This document shows, piece after piece, positions 45,342 to 58,608 of a DNA stretch of 64,000 nt. The DNA comes from Notospermus geniculatus (lineage: Eukaryota > Nemertea > Pilidiophora > Heteronemertea > Lineidae). A model generated the notes under the pieces. That model worked only from the letters and a program-made list of their open reading frames with translations, did no database searches and had not been told where the DNA came from. The stretch is from positions 177,849 to 241,848 of the forward strand of contig NMRB01000096.1 of assembly GCA_002633025.1 (NCBI GenBank), in the 5' to 3' direction. A program made the position numbers and the translations under genes. The first letter of the stretch is position 1. Each line of letters opens with the position of its first letter.

Positions 45342-47288
45342 TCAGTTATCCCCGAAATAAGTTGTCACAAGCACTTTCAATGCAATGTCATTAGGGTCTT
45401 GCCCGTGCCATGAGCTCACTCATATCGCGCTGTGTATTGGAAAGTGCTTTGACTTTCGTAAAATGATTCATTTGTTAAACTTCATGACTGATGTTGTGCT
45501 TCAAAAGCTTCTAAAATAAACTATTTATAAGGAATTTTGTGGAGTTTTTTCGTCATTTGCCAGTGCTGGACATCTATTCAACAAACCCCACTGACTTTAG
45601 AGTTGAACATGCGGCAGTCGGCGATTGGATTGGTACTCTGCCTCGTAGTGCTGCGCTGCGCTCTGCGACCGAGGGCGGGCGACCAGTCAAGTCGGCGATA
45701 AAACTGACTGGTTCCAAGTCCTCTCCATACCTCGGACTTGCACGAGAATCTGCCTCTGCATTTACACGTAGTGGCTTGCGGATTAGTCTGTTTTCGCGCC
45801 TCCAACACCACGTTGCAGAATCAATAAAAGGCAGACGCCAGAATTGTTCGCTGCTATCATGCGATTGTCATGGCATTCATGCAATCTCAGCATATCTCCG
45901 GGCGCTCTGGGGACTGGCGATCCTCTTGTCTGACGTTTTGAACAGATGTCATTAAAAATAGGCTACCCACGAACCCATTGCATCAATACAACACTCAAAA
46001 ATCAACCTCGCGGCACACATGATATCTATTGTCAAGATTGTGTTGACGGTTCCACTCGAGTGAGTGTTTTTCGTGATAATTCGTGATTCAGAGCAAGTGC
46101 GGGAAGCGGGGTCCTGTGCGTAGTGTTGCTTTGTTCACACTCCAGCACACAGCGACACGATAGAGGGGAACCATGAGGTTACATTCCAACGTCCAGGATG
46201 TCAATCACGGATTTTAGGCCTTCTGATCTTACAAATCGAGTTTTAGAGTTTTCTAAACTGCATAGAGGACACAATTTGGACGCATGAGCGACTGATTCTG
46301 TGTGATGGTAAGGATTCAATCATTTCTCGACCATTTTGTAAACAAGTGATACAAAAATTCCCTCAGATGCATTCGTTAACCTTATCAAATTGACTGAACA
46401 CATTTAGATAATTCTGACAATGGATCGTCATACCTTCAACTGACGCTCGGTTGGGTCAGGGAGATTTGATAGGTAATGAGCTGTTGCATGCTTTGAAACT
46501 TCTCAATGGTTGATCGTTCATTCTGAACTAGTTGCTTGCATTGTGACACGTGGTCGTGGGCTGTCTTCCTTTTGACATTTTCTGCGTTCCAAACACAGAC
46601 ACGCAACACCAGGGACTTCTAAAAAATCCGACGCCTTCTAGGCTACACAAAGGCCTGTCGTGTTCATAGTAGGTGGAGGTATTGTGTTTCTGAGAAGATG
46701 TCATGCGGGGACGACAGATTTCTGTTGTCAAGGAAACGTTGCAGTCCACGTCACTAGGATCTTGCTGTCGAAGAGATAATTACGATCTACCCCAGTTCAC
46801 CTACCGGTATACCTCGTCTGATGAGGAAGTTTTTCTCTCACCTTTCACGTCTATTTGAGGACATGTTGATTGGCTTCTTCGCAAGGATGTCATCCGTTTC
46901 AAAAATCTAAGTGTGTACCTTCTGCCTGTTCATATAAATGACTTTAACACTAATGGGGAATTGTGTCCACGTATTCTTACGTGAATCCATGTGAAAATAG
47001 TGGATTATACAGGGAAGATTGGTTGTCAACATATCTTGTTGATTTAAATGGATTCAGTTCCTGATTTTGACACATGGATACTTCTTAAATCAGTGATCCC
47101 TGATGTTATTGCATGGACCATCGTCTACTTCTTTTGATGCTGGCTTTAATCTGTAGCTGGTGAATTCTTAATATTGTCACATCCACCTTTCACAGGCACA
47201 TTCCATCACTTCTTCAGTCCATGAGTTTATTTATTAATCATCAAGTTGGATGGTATATATTGATCGGTTGTATACATTATTTCTTAAG

Positions 47289-50200
47289 GTGCGTGAAAAA
47301 AGAAGATTGGACGGTATATTGGATTATAAAGAGACAGCTGAAGTATGTCAGAAACAGGTAAGGCGTGATCAATTTTTCAGTGTGATTTAACCCATGTAGG
47401 ACGAAACACACAGCGCCCTTGTTCAAAACAGTATCGTCACCAGTCACTAAACGAGACGTTTGGATAAGAAAAAGGGGCACCTTCATGCAGTCACTGATCA
47501 CCTTCTGACGAAATAAGACTGGGTTGCAGTGTGTACGTAATTCGCGTCAATTGATGTTGGAAACGTGTTTCAAAGTCGAGCAGAATGGCGAAATGAGGTA
47601 TTGACGCTCATTGCCATGGTAATGGTACCCAAATGGAGCTAGTTTATCAAAATCCCTACTACAGGGAGATATTGTCATGCTTAACAAAAAGGAGGCTGCC
47701 CTTCTTGTTAAACTAACGTGAATGAAAAAAGGAACCACACACAGAGTTGAAGCAGATTGTGGCATGGGAAATACACTGCGACTAAGCATCCAGGTGTGTC
47801 AGCCATGATGTAACATGTTTGAAATATAAGGCCAAAACGGCCTAGGTCCGGATTGGTAATGGTCACTCATAGGCTTTAGTTTCACAGTGAACAAGATTCA
47901 ATGCATGGCCAAAGCGCTGCATAAACCCATTAAATATCTCTGTTTACTTATAACCTTATGTTCTCTGAGCTAGCATTTCTGGTGGCTGGCCAACAGCCCT
48001 CTGGCTAGTAATACTTTATTGAAATACTGCATAAGAAACAGTACATCGAGCATGGAAATTTATTCTGAAACTTGACACAGGACGATTGGGTCTCAATGCG
48101 TAATATTGACAGAACCTAATATCGTAGTCAGTGGTGATATTTAGAGAGGAATTACGCTTCACGGTTTCTGAATGCGATTGAAATCTGCTTTGACGTTAAG
48201 ATCATTTCTTTATATCACATGGCGGGAAAAACATGTTGTGTGACAAACCATGAGAACGTCGCTGTGATGCTGATAACCTAGTACATGTGGTAGTCTTTTT
48301 CCCGGTTGCTTTTTCTGTTGCGCGTTTTCAATTCTCAAATGCTACTTTTCCTTCAACTTCAGCTGTTTTACACTTTTCCTTCAACTTCAGCTGTTTTACA
48401 CTTTTCCTTCAACTCCAGCTGTTTTATACTTTTCCTTCAACTCCAGCTGTTTTATACTTTCCTTCAACTTCAGCTGTTTTACACTTTTCCTTCAACTCCA
48501 GCTGTTTTATACTTTTCCTTCAACTTCAGCTGTTTTATACTTTTCCTTCAACTCCAGCTGTTTATACTTTTCCTTTAACTTCAGCTGTTTTATACTTTTC
48601 CTTCAACTTCAGCTGTTTTCAATAATCAGAGAAACATATAGAGTTTCAGATGACAAAGTACTTACATGTACAAGTACCGGTATGTATGTACCGGTATATT
48701 GAGTAGCCTATGTTGTCAATGACGGAGTCCCCAACCCTGTCACATTAGGCATTGGCTGGTATCATAAAAGTTAGCAAATGCTTATACTAAGATTTGCACA
48801 GCGCGGTCCAGTGTATGTACCGCAAAACTTGAAGTAAAAGCATTTGCTAACTTTTATGAATACCAGCCATTGTTCTGTTGGCAAACCCTAACACAACAAT
48901 TAGAACGTTACAAAATACTGAAAATAGGCATCCAGATGCTGGACAAACTGTTTACCAAATGACACAGAAAAGGGGTCGTTAGTGTTTCTAATCCTGGCAA
49001 TAGGCTCCACCCATCTCAAAAATAGTTTAATTGGGACAGGGCTGAATGAGCAGAAATTTGGTTCTCATGTTTCTGGTGTGTACTCTGGTGAGATGGTACT
49101 TGCTGACCAAAGAAAGATGGCTGCGCTTACGTCATCAGTCGCCATGGATATCACCATGAAACTCATGTGACAAACGAAAGAAATGTATTTGGATATACAT
49201 GTAGGCCTATGTAGCTTTTTGGACTTGAAGGGACAGTGGTTGGAACAATTGGAAGAAGTGACACGGATTTTCCTGATGTCAGGCTCTGATATCCGAACTC
49301 CCATCCTCCAAAAGCCGCCCCTTGGAACCTCTTTCCGTCATACAGTCGCCAAACCAGCCAAATTACATGGTTCAGATCTTTTCGCTTTCTTCGGACTAGC
49401 TCTGAGCGTATTCCGAAGGCGAAGTGACCGCCGTAGATGGTCAACCCCGCCAAACTGGACATCTCCGGATCTTCCACCGCACCAATGTGGGCTTGGTATC
49501 CCCCAGGTGCAAACTTCTCACGACATAATTTGATATGAGACAACATTTGCCTGTTGAATCATCCAGGGCCGTCCTAACTGCTTGACCCTTTTTTGTTTGT
49601 CTCCTATTGTGTAAAGTTGGTGGTGAGTCCCTCCCTTTGGCGTGTACTGCTGATGAAATAGATGAAAGGGGAGACGAAGAGGTTTTTCTGAAATCCTGTT
49701 TGTTAGGGCACTGTCCGTAATTGCTGGCTATTTATACAGCACAGCTAAGTTGCCCATTCATTGTACGCCTATCCCCACTTGCTTACCTTTGGTATTGCCA
49801 GTCACAGGACAAGGGTCTTTGCTAAAGCCTCGTTTATGTCGCCCTTACGTACAGTCAGAACTAGTTGGCAACTGATAATCGGCGCGTAGTTGGAACTAAT
49901 TAGTCACAACTACACGGTGACATAAGCTCTCGGGCGTCAGCGAGTAACTGGTTGCCAACTAGTTGCAAACTAAAAATATCCAGATCCTGAGNACGAAATA
50001 CGAAATTGAAAACAATAAGCTCTCAGATGTATCTGTTTGCTATAACATCCTGGCACACCCAGCCAAATGCTTCTAAGAACCAATAACTCCTCCGTTTTTG
50101 ACCAACTTAGCGTGGGAAGATAAGCTTAGCTGTTTTTCTCTTAGAGACCGTTTCCCTGCATCACGCTGTGCTGGCATGTCCCCCTCATATCCATCTAAAT

Positions 50201-53200
50201 GTCAAATGCATTAAGATATTGGACTTTGTCTCTCATCCATTCCTGGCTTTAGGTGACTTCTTTTCTGTCAACAGGTTTTTGATGTTAGGAGAACAGAGGG
50301 GATGTAAATAGATTGGGCTGAAAGAGCAGTCGTGGTCATCTTAGAGAAAACTAACGGAGGTTATCCAAAAACATGATTTTTAAAAGTTTGTTCCGTTAAC
50401 GATTCCAGTTGCATTTTCGTATATAAGAGTACATTGACTCGAACAGAATTGTACACTTGTTGACTCAGATTTGATAATAGTTCTTAATTCCTTATGATAT
50501 TTATATTTATAAAGACATACTTGGGTATAGTCCTTTCCAGTACCTAAGGCAAATCGCACTTGGCTAACCTTGTCAGTTTTGGTTAGTCTACTACCAACAG
50601 CTTGACCACAAACACAGCCAATAGGCAAGGTGACATGCATTATAAACTTCAGCTTGTCAAGTATTGTGCAATAGCTCGTCAAAATAGTGAACAGGGTCGT
50701 GTAACATTGCAGAGTTCAACCTAGTACCATTTGCCTTAGGTATCTGGAAAGGACTATATGATACTTCTTATGCCAAGAATGGCTGAATTGTCAATGTAGT
50801 CCACATCAAAATGGGGGGGGGGGGGNGAACGAAAAAGTAAAAAAATCCCAGTGTATTCTTCGGGCTAGGAATGGATAAGGACGAGATCAAGTCTGATATC
50901 CTATCAGCGGGTGATCTCTAAGAGGATTGCTGTCTGATCAGAAGATGAGATATTTTCCAATACGTCTGAGTCTCTATCTAATGACAGTGCCAAGGGGGAT
51001 AGGTAGAAGTTTTAAAAAGAATACAACAGGCTCCAGGCTGTGTCCTGATATATTCTTTATATAGTGTGTCCCAGAAATAACTGAGGATTAAAATGGAATA
51101 AAAAGGTCAGTTGTTGGCCCTAGGAGGGTTAATATGAATCATTACCGATCTTCTCAAACATTCATAGAACCAGAAAAACCCAGCAGAAGTGTGGTACAAA
51201 AATCGAATGTAGAAAACTCCATGCCCCTGGCTGCATGTGCCTCTTGTAGCAAATGAGGTATAATTGTTTTAACTGGAGAATGTCAATAACTGTGTTAGAA
51301 TGTCACAATGTCATCCAAGTTGGGAATTGAAATGTCAAATGTTTTGAAACATTACATCAGAGGACGATGTTTCTGTGTACATGTGGTATGTGATGTTTGG
51401 TTGTATAGAATAACACAGGATCGAGAATTTACGTTGTCGTGTTATAATCCGGGAGATCGGTTTCTTTACTCCCGAGGGGATTTCGTCAACACGCTTTTTA
51501 AAAACTTGTTGTCCTGCCAACAAGTGGCGTGAAGATTTGCCTCACGGCAATTAAAGACAGTATTGACAATGGCACTGTCATTTTTCAGTAGCAGGGTTTA
51601 TATTTTGACGCGAGTGCTGGAGAGTAGTAGACGATTATGGCATGACGGTACAAAAAATGAAAGTTGTGATTGAAAATAGCGTGAGTGCTCCCCAGAAAGG
51701 TTTCAGGAGAGACCGGGGTGTAATGTGAAGCGTTTTTGAGATTGCAGTGCATGTAGGCTACTGTAACTATTGAAAGCGGTAAACAGCACCATAAAGAGAG
51801 ACACCCAGTATCCTAGAGAAACAGACTGACCAGATGATATGTCACTTGCACAATTCTGAGTATTCTCTATCATCACTTGTGTGGCTCTATTTCTACAGAC
51901 CATGTTTGTTCACTGGAGGGATCGTTTTTATAACATGAAAAATATTGCTTTACAACGCATTAGCCATGGGTTGGCTGCGGAAGTACCAACTATCCTCTCA
52001 GCATCACTATCACCATGGCAACAGGTACATTGGTTTCTGCCTGATGGAGATCAGTAGTCGTTGGTAATCGCATCTTTAGTCATGGTTTCGGAAGTCAGGA
52101 TATGACACGGAAAAGGCCTCTGACAAACCACTAATGTTTCCTCTGACAACCGCTGGTGTTTCGTCTGACAACCATTGATTTTTCCTCTGACAACCACTGG
52201 TGTTTCGTCTGACAACCATTGATTTTTCGCCTGACAACCCTGATGTTTCCTCTGACAACCACTGATGTTTCCTCTGACAACCAATGATGTTTCCTCTGAC
52301 AACTACTGATGTTTCCTCTGCCAACTACTGATGTTTCCTCTGACAACCACTAATGTTTCCTCTGACAACCACTGATGTTTCCTCTGACAACTACTGATGT
52401 TTCCTCTGACAACTACTGATGTTTCCTCTGACACAACCATTGATTTTTCCTCTGACAAAGCCAAGCTATACCAAATCCATCTTCTTCATCCAGTCCATAT
52501 TAGCCTTATTTCTTACATTCTCCCCCAGTTATTGTGAGCACTGAAAGAGTTAAACGTCTATGCAGCCAATATCCTGTTGAATTAATCAATCAAAATGACT
52601 CTAGTGTGTGACTTTGTGTGATTGGATGATATTTTTAATCAATATATGATATCTTACGGGGCCAGGTAGGTGCTGGCAATGGCAGATTTGTGGAGATGTC
52701 AAATGACTTTGGATGTGATCCGGTCGGGTCAGGGGCGGGGCAGGTAACGGCAGTTCACACACAGTCTGCCAAAGTACGGTACTTGGGAATACGCAGGTGT
52801 TGTCATCTTGTATCAAATATCATTTCGGTTGGGACAGACTTGGCGTAATATCCTAAGTACATGTAGAGTACATTACCTACTATTGTGTACCTTGATGACA
52901 ACAAGCGGCATTCCAATATGGCAACATGATGTCTGGGTTGCTGACTAACTTTAACAGTGTTTATATTGAATTCTTGTTTGCCACAATCTACTTTTTCATA
53001 AATTATGCAACATTTGTACTGATGTTTGATGTAGCAGTTTGTTGTGTCTGTAAGCAGATAGATACTTGTACATTAATACTGTAAACCACAACATTTTTGT
53101 GAAGTAATTTTCCCCTTACTTTCTATTCCTTCAGGTGACGGCCAAACTCCTGGAAGCTGAGCAGAGGAAACTGAAAGTTCTTCATCGAGAGCTTGGCCAA

Positions 53201-55778
53201 CAGGTCAGCTCACCTGGAGTACATAGGGTAGGTGTGATCATGGAAGAATTATTTTCCTCCATGGTGTGATCGAATATTTCCCAAACTCTCACTGATTACT
53301 GCTACACCATTGTGAAAAGCTTATGATCATCAACAGCGACATGGTGCTTTGGAGTGGCGTTACATTGAATTGGAGCAATTAATAAGTAAACTAAAATGAC
53401 ATTTTTTGTTTTTCAGCAAAGAGAAATTGATCAGCTGAAGCTGAATGTTGCGTGAGTATGAACTACGGCTGTTGCTGAGTCTGAAAATGTGTCCATCTTT
53501 CGCTGACCATAATATACCAATTTTGAGATTGGGTAATTACATAAGCGTTACATCGGTACCACCACTGACTGCTAGAGCCTCAGGGGCTCGTGGTGGAGGA
53601 TTACCCGAACTGTAATCGATGTACGCCTATACCACTTCCAAGTTGCTTTCTGTGTCCACTCCTTTTAGTTGAAGGAGCCCGGTATTGCCACTTTTTCTCG
53701 ACAGCCGGCGCCACCGCGCCACTCTCCAACCCAAGGGACTAACTAGTTGTCGGCGAATGGACCCGATTTCTCCGCACATTTTTGTAATGGATTTTTGTAG
53801 TTCTTGTAGTTCATATTGCTGCCGCTAGGTGGCTCCCTCTACGTCGGCAGTCAAATTACCCACTAGAGATCCCATACCGTGTTCCTTTAATTCAGCTGCA
53901 GCATGAATACTGAGGTGAAGCCATTTTAACAGGCAGTAGCCATGGGCTCCTCAAAATCTATCACCTGCTCCACTTGACAGTTTTTCGCAGAAGTTGGCTC
54001 TCAATGGGCAACTCAACTGTGAGCAGTTGTTTGTGTCATTGGTCTCAGCGTAAGCAGTAAGGAAACAAACAATGGTGAATTTGCCAATTGTGAGCCAACT
54101 TCTGCGAGAAAACTGTCAAGTGGAGCAGCGCCTTATTCTGTCTCTTTCCGTTGCAGTCGTATCCAACTACAGCATGACCAGTTGAACCTGGAGTACCAGG
54201 CTGCTGCCATGGGGGTCCTCAGGAGAACCGCACAAACGAAGGTAAGTCATATCTTTGTTATTTCTTGTTGATGTCTAGGCCTGAAAGGAATTCGTGAGAT
54301 AGGCCTACACATCATCACTCTCCCACATAAGTTGGTTCGTTTGGAGACGGTTCGGAGCTTGATAACCCATGATCCTTTGTCGGGAGGCACTGGCAAACGG
54401 GGTGCAATGAAATATGTTACACCGTGACTAAAAATATCATAACTAGTTTGTGTACAATTGGACAGGGGGAAGCACCCTACATGCTCTCCTCGTGACAGAT
54501 CAATGGGCCGAATTTATAAAACATAGCAAAAGCTTACAAGCCAAAGCCCGAAGGCCAAGCTTTTGCTTGTCAAGGAGAAGCACAAGCCAAAGAATTTGCT
54601 CACAAACATATTCATAATCAGCTGCTTAACCTAATAACCTATCTGATGAAGCTAAAGACAAAGCTTCTGCTAATTCTTATAGGGAGTTGCTTCTTCTATG
54701 AAGCAAAAGCGAAATTTTATAAATACCTCTTCAAGAAAAAGCAAATGCTAGTTTTTATGAATTCGGCCCATTGAATGATCGAAAATTTCAGTTCTTTCTT
54801 TGTCCATAAATGTTGTTGTCACGTGATATGAGACAGTAAGTCGTGTTTCTTGTATGGTACCTCGCACGGGCAATAAACGACCCCATCCAAGTGAGGAATA
54901 TGAGTAGCATGAGTTGGCTTCTTCCAGGGCCAATACTGTGCTTCGGCTTGTGCAATGGTTGAAAATGACGATACAGTACATGTAGGCCCTATACATACAT
55001 TGTACTTCTGCAGCCTTTAAGAACGTTATATCCTGTGGACCAACCCTTTTTGGATGGATTCTTAAAACGTCTGCAGTACCAAGTGCATGTAATTTTTCGA
55101 AAAGCTGGCATAACGAGCGTTTGCATACTGGAAAGTTGATCAAGTGCCAATTTTATTATTATGGTATTGTCGTATTCTCTATAGCTCCCGTGTTTGCATG
55201 GTATGGTTAGAGAGACCTAGATAATCTCCTGTCATTGTCATTAAATGTCAAACAGAGGGATCACCCGAATACTAACGAATGGTGTCTTGTCAATCGAGAA
55301 AATTATGGTCAGATTTATAGAACGGTCTTACGCTGTTGGTGTGTGGTGTATGGATTTATTGACCACAGATTGTGAAAGGTCTGTGAATTGTCAACATTGG
55401 AATAGTTGTTGAGATGCTGTAATGGTACAGAAACTTCAGTTGCATTCGTTCATTTCACCTGGCGAGAAGAAGGATTTATGGGAACTCTAAATACGTTGCT
55501 TTGGTGCATCAGTCGAATTTCTGAATGCAATTAATGCACGTGCAATTCTAGTCTACTCTGCGTGTTTTTTGTACAAGTAGGCCTACCTAGTGGGTGCCGT
55601 AGGATGCACTGTATGTTTTTTTTGTGGATTATGCATGCGTAATGATGACTTTCGGGAAGAACAGTGATTCTAGTCCGTCGTGGACTCCAATGATTTTGTC
55701 TATGATGTATGATTCAAATGACTCAGCATGCTGAAGCTGTGGCAGCGAGAAAGAAGGGCAAGGACCTTCACCGCTCAG
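47289..55778 (+). CDS. Part of a coiled-coil protein gene, unknown family
   Basis: Exons I support: 47289-47357, 53135-53203 (or to 53227 using a second donor), 53417-53451, 54157-54241 and 55727-55778. Joined phases agree (0, 0, 2, 0, ending at 1). The product is a charged helix with heptad spacing, for example VTAKLLEAEQRKLKVLHREL, QREIDQLKLNVA, RIQLQHDQLNLEYQAA and HAEAVAARKKGKDLHRS, about 100 residues in the window. Both ends of the gene are missing: no start codon is convincing on the left, and it should continue past the window. The last exon is present again at 63556-63607. Splice signals are good (CAG/GTAAGG, TTTTTCAG, GTTGCAG) except the weak acceptor before 55727. It could belong to a Rho-binding HR1-like or centrosomal coil, but I do not recognise it. 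Confidence 0.5.
48345..48620. repeat. Minisatellite, 28-bp unit
   Basis: About ten copies of TTTTCCTTCAACTTCAGCTG plus TTTTACAC, with ACTTC/ACTCC and ACAC/ATAC variants. Open frames over it (FPSTSAVLHFS) come from the repeat. Most units hold a pyrimidine tract followed by TTCAG, so on the plus strand it is an array of 3' splice-site-like sequences. Confidence 0.9.
48753..48869. repeat. Hairpin MITE, ends TGGCTGGTATCATAAAAG
   Basis: A 117-base inverted repeat with arms of about 35 bases including TTAGCAAATGCTT. A related half-site (AGCTTTTATAAATATCAGCC) lies at about 5943-5962 inside the element at 5106. Confidence 0.75.
52130..52460. repeat. Minisatellite, 22-bp unit
   Basis: About fifteen copies of TGTTTCCTCTGACAACCACT plus GA, with TTTTTCGTCTGACAACCATT variants at the left. 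The minus-strand frames over it (SEETSVVVRGN repeated) are products of the repeat. Confidence 0.9.
53967..54126. repeat. Hairpin MITE between two coiled-coil exons
   Basis: GCTCCACTTGACAGTTTTTC at the left and its complement ending GTCAAGTGGAGC at the right, arms of about 40 bases including GCAGAAGTTGGCTC. Confidence 0.75.
54504..54770. repeat. MITE with TGGGCCGAATTTATAAAA ends
   Basis: 267 bases with ends TGGGCCGAATTTATAAAAC and CTAGTTTTTATGAATTCGGC. Interior tracts (AGCAAAAGCTTA, AAGCCAAAGC) are imperfect inverted repeats. Confidence 0.7.
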
Positions 55779-56240
55779 GTAGGTGCAAAATCGTCACATT
55801 CTGTTTACATCATCACAAGCAATAGGAGCAGTCAGCCGCGCATATTCCCAACAGATGGCAGCAAAGTTCTAGCGGAAGAATGTACACTACATGTACAGGA
55901 AAATCTACGTGATAGCTGCTTGATCAATAATGACTGGGTCCGCAATATGCATTGAATTGGGCCGTAGTGACACCTATTGGTCAACTCGCTGACAGCTCCT
56001 ATTCAAGTGAGAAATCTTGAATGGTTTGACCTGTTTCTCTCATGCGGGGAAAATACACAACGTGTCGTGATTTCCGGGGGGAGGGGGGCTACACCGCCCA
56101 TTTTTCCCATGCCCTTGATCAGGAATGTCACAAAAAGTAGGCTACCATTCCCACTGTGGTCTTTTGATCGAAGTTTATTGAAATTCTCACGCGATTCTCC
56201 CTAATATTAAGAAGAACAGGCAAACATGCCTTTCTTTCGT
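55600..56240. repeat. Duplicated block, left copy (pairs with 63425-64000)
   Basis: From GGATGCACTGTATGTTTTTT through the 52-base exon and ATTCCCAACAGATGGCAGCA to GAAGTTTATTGAAATT, this block recurs at 63425-64000 at an offset of about 7.8 kb with only small changes. It ends at the window edge on the right. Confidence 0.9.
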
Positions 56241-56594
56241 TCCAGCAATTTTTCGTTCTTCTGTCCACGAATCTGACCAAACCGCCAAGCTTGTCAACTT
56301 CAATTTTTGACATTATGTTCATCTTACTCATATCTAGAGTGGATTGAAAGGAAATTTCATTTTTTCAATAATTTTGGTGATTTTGAACCCATTTTTGATA
56401 AGGTTCACGAGGTTTTAGTTACTCGAAAGTCTGGTAGATGGCATTGCAATTCCATTCCGGTAGTTTGTACATTTATTTGCTTGTATAAAGTTTAAATATC
56501 GCTTCTGAGCCGATCGCCATGTTGTTAACACTGGCATGACTAGCCAGGGATGCGCAGTTCGCGATTTATTTTTAGCGTCTGCTAAGAGCATGTG

Positions 56595-56760
56595 ACTGAC
56601 CACGCCGCCCGCAGGTGGCGTAGCGATTAGTACCGCCAGATACCGCGGCGAACATGTGATGGCGCTGTTCGGACCTTTGCAGGGTCGACTGAATCGTTTC
56701 AGTGATTCCCGCTTGGGAGAATTTGGCCAGGCCTGACCCGTTCTGAAGGTCCACCCATCA
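56595..56760 (+). repeat. Possible tRNA-like repeat
   Basis: GGTGGCGTAGCGATTAGTAC resembles a tRNA A box and GGGTCGACTGAATC a degenerate B box about 60 bases on. No second copy is seen, so this is weak. Confidence 0.2.
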
Positions 56761-56858
56761 AGAATAGGTTCTACAGGAATAAAACACCCACCAGTATCTA
56801 CATACTGCCCTTTATTCCTAAATAATAATATAAATCACAGCACACATGTAGCGTGACT

Positions 56859-56986
56859 GAGGGCCGTATGCACGTGTCGGACTACAGCCTAAGTGTAGCT
56901 GAAGACTTTCTCTTTGCTTGAAGCATTGAGAAAAGTCAGACTTTAATGAAAGTGTGGCTGAAGTCCGACCAGTGCATACGGCCCTC
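56859..56986. repeat. Hairpin MITE
   Basis: GAGGGCCGTATGCAC at the left and GTGCATACGGCCCTC at the right, with further pairing (GTCGGACT/AGTCCGAC). 128 bases, lying downstream of the SLC15-like array. Confidence 0.75.
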
Positions 56987-57487
56987 TATGTCACGAAAGC
57001 TAATTGGTGAAAGGTCGTACTCCTACTGATAATGCCGGACATGTGTAATAGAATCTAATGTCCCCGTCTTTCTGATGTCCCCCTGCATTGTCTGTCGCAG
57101 AATAAAGGGTCTTGGTCTCTCTAGAGTCCAATCAGAAATAGATAAGCGAGCTAATCTAATGGGGAGCGCCAATTGGTCACGTGATGACTACTGATAGAGC
57201 AGACGAGACACCTAGCGTTGACCTAGGCCCATTGTTCGAGAGATGCGGTTCACCAAGCACGGCCAATCACACCTTGAGTCGTCATGAATAATAGGTGGCA
57301 TTGGTGTACTATCAGTTCAAAACCACGCGTATATTCTCGCGTGGTCTGCGTGATCGGGGTTCCCTATTTGGGTCCAATTCAATTACACCTGTCTCTCAGA
57401 TTCAAACTCGGATATTACATCATTAGATCCTTATTCATTACACCTTCAGTCTCTGACGAAATCACACACACATTCAGATATTCAATT

Positions 57488-58608
57488 TTAGTCCTCTGAT
57501 ATTCCTCTTTGAACAGTCTGGGGATTGGTACCCCCTTGATCATATTCTATATCGCTCACTCTCTCAGTGTCAATAAACCTTGCTGCCATCCCATTTTGTT
57601 CAATGATTTTGAGCCTTTCAGCCATGGACTCTTTTAACTCCTCAATGTCCTTGCTTACCTTAATGTACCAGTGAGAGACGGGGCATTGAACCACCAGAAG
57701 AAAGAACATCATTATTCCAGCAAAGATGAAGCATATGGTTTCCACTTTTGAAAACACTTCCAGATTGGTCTGCGTTCCTACGATCAATTCAATTGTGAAA
57801 GCCAGAAGAGAAAGGCTTACTCCAAGACATGTGGTGGTTGTTTGTAATCCTCGTGGACTTGATAGGTAGCAGAGGGTGACTGCCCCGGGGATAAAGAACA
57901 ACATTGCCAGCCCCATGATCAGAAAGGATGGTATCATGCAGTAGATCGTACAGGTGCCAGTTTCACGATGTTCAATAACGATTATTCCTGTAATTATAAG
58001 TGAAAGAATCGCGAGTACAGAGCCAACTCCTATGGTTTTCAGTTGATTGACAGTCAAGTCAGGTCTTATACGATGTCCACATTTCTTAAACACGGTATCT
58101 ACAATCGGCACGCCAATTACGAAGATGAAAATGCCACAGTTTCGAACAATGCCACCGGGGGCCTTTATAAATCCAGGGTGGTCGAAAGTTTGGACCACTT
58201 GGGTCAGTAAAAATATTCCCCCCATCGTGACTGAAAAACAGGAAAGGAGACAAAAAAACAGAAACCCTTTCCTCATTTGAAGCCTATCAAGTTTTCTCCT
58301 ANNNNNNNNNNNNNNNNNNNNNNNNNNNNNNNNNNNNNNNNNNNNNNNNNNNNNNNNNNNNNNNNNNNNNNNNNNNNNNNNNNNNNNNNNNNNNNNNNNN
58401 NNNNNNNNNNNNNNNNNNNNNNNNNNNNNNNNNNNNNNNNNNNNNNNNNNNNNNNNNNNNNNNNNNNNNNNNNNNNNNNNNNNNNNNNNNNNNNNNNNNN
58501 NNNNNNNNNNNNNNNNNNNNNNNNNNNNNNNNNNNNNNNNNNNNNNNNNNNNNNNNNNNNNNNNTGTCCAAGGAGTGGACTCTCTTCTTCAGCCTGAATT
58601 GCCGGCAT
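57488..58608 (-). CDS. SLC15-like (POT family) transporter, copy A, interrupted by an N block
   Basis: Intronless. The start codon (58608) and first 14 residues (MPAIQAEEESPLLG) match copies B and C. Then the N block removes the middle, and the readable 3' part encodes the last 270 or so residues to the TGA at 57488. It contains the later membrane segments, IRPDLTVNQLKTIG, the IPSFLIMGLAMLFFIPGAV region and the cytoplasmic tail VSKDIEELKESMAERL. No stop or frameshift is seen in the readable part. By comparison with copy B about 876 bases belong where 263 Ns are written. See copy B for the family argument. Confidence 0.7.
58302..58564. other. Assembly gap of 263 N
   Basis: The flanks align to copy B positions 59963 and 60840, so the true missing length is close to 876 bases if the copies are colinear. 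The N count is therefore not a measured length. Confidence 0.95.

Larger units (their letters stand above)
43600..47288. other. Intergenic or intronic region without a firm gene
   Basis: This holds two MITE-like elements (44593 and 45205) and a GC-richer patch at about 45600-46170 (GCGCTGCGCTCTGCGACCG) that could be the promoter and leader of the plus-strand coiled-coil gene. The frame at 45539-45955 has no family resemblance. Confidence 0.4.
47358..53134. other. Long intron of the coiled-coil gene
   Basis: No exon recognised on either strand. It contains two minisatellites (48345 and 52130), a hairpin element (48753), a possible inverted element near 49840-49930 and a G-run with N at 50816. 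Confidence 0.45.

Noticed and set aside
45539-45955. 138-residue plus-strand frame as a gene
   Set aside because: No resemblance to a family, no good splice or start context; it looks like a GC-rich promoter or leader region.
50812-50826. G-quadruplex signals in long G-runs with N (also 16681, 19719, 30642, 34072, 63891)
   Set aside because: Homopolymer lengths are unreliable here, as shown by the Ns; no spaced G-tracts beyond the runs.
52130-52460. Minus-strand frames with SEETSVVVRGN repeats as a repeat protein
   Set aside because: All three frames stay open because the 22-bp unit lacks stops; this is a minisatellite.
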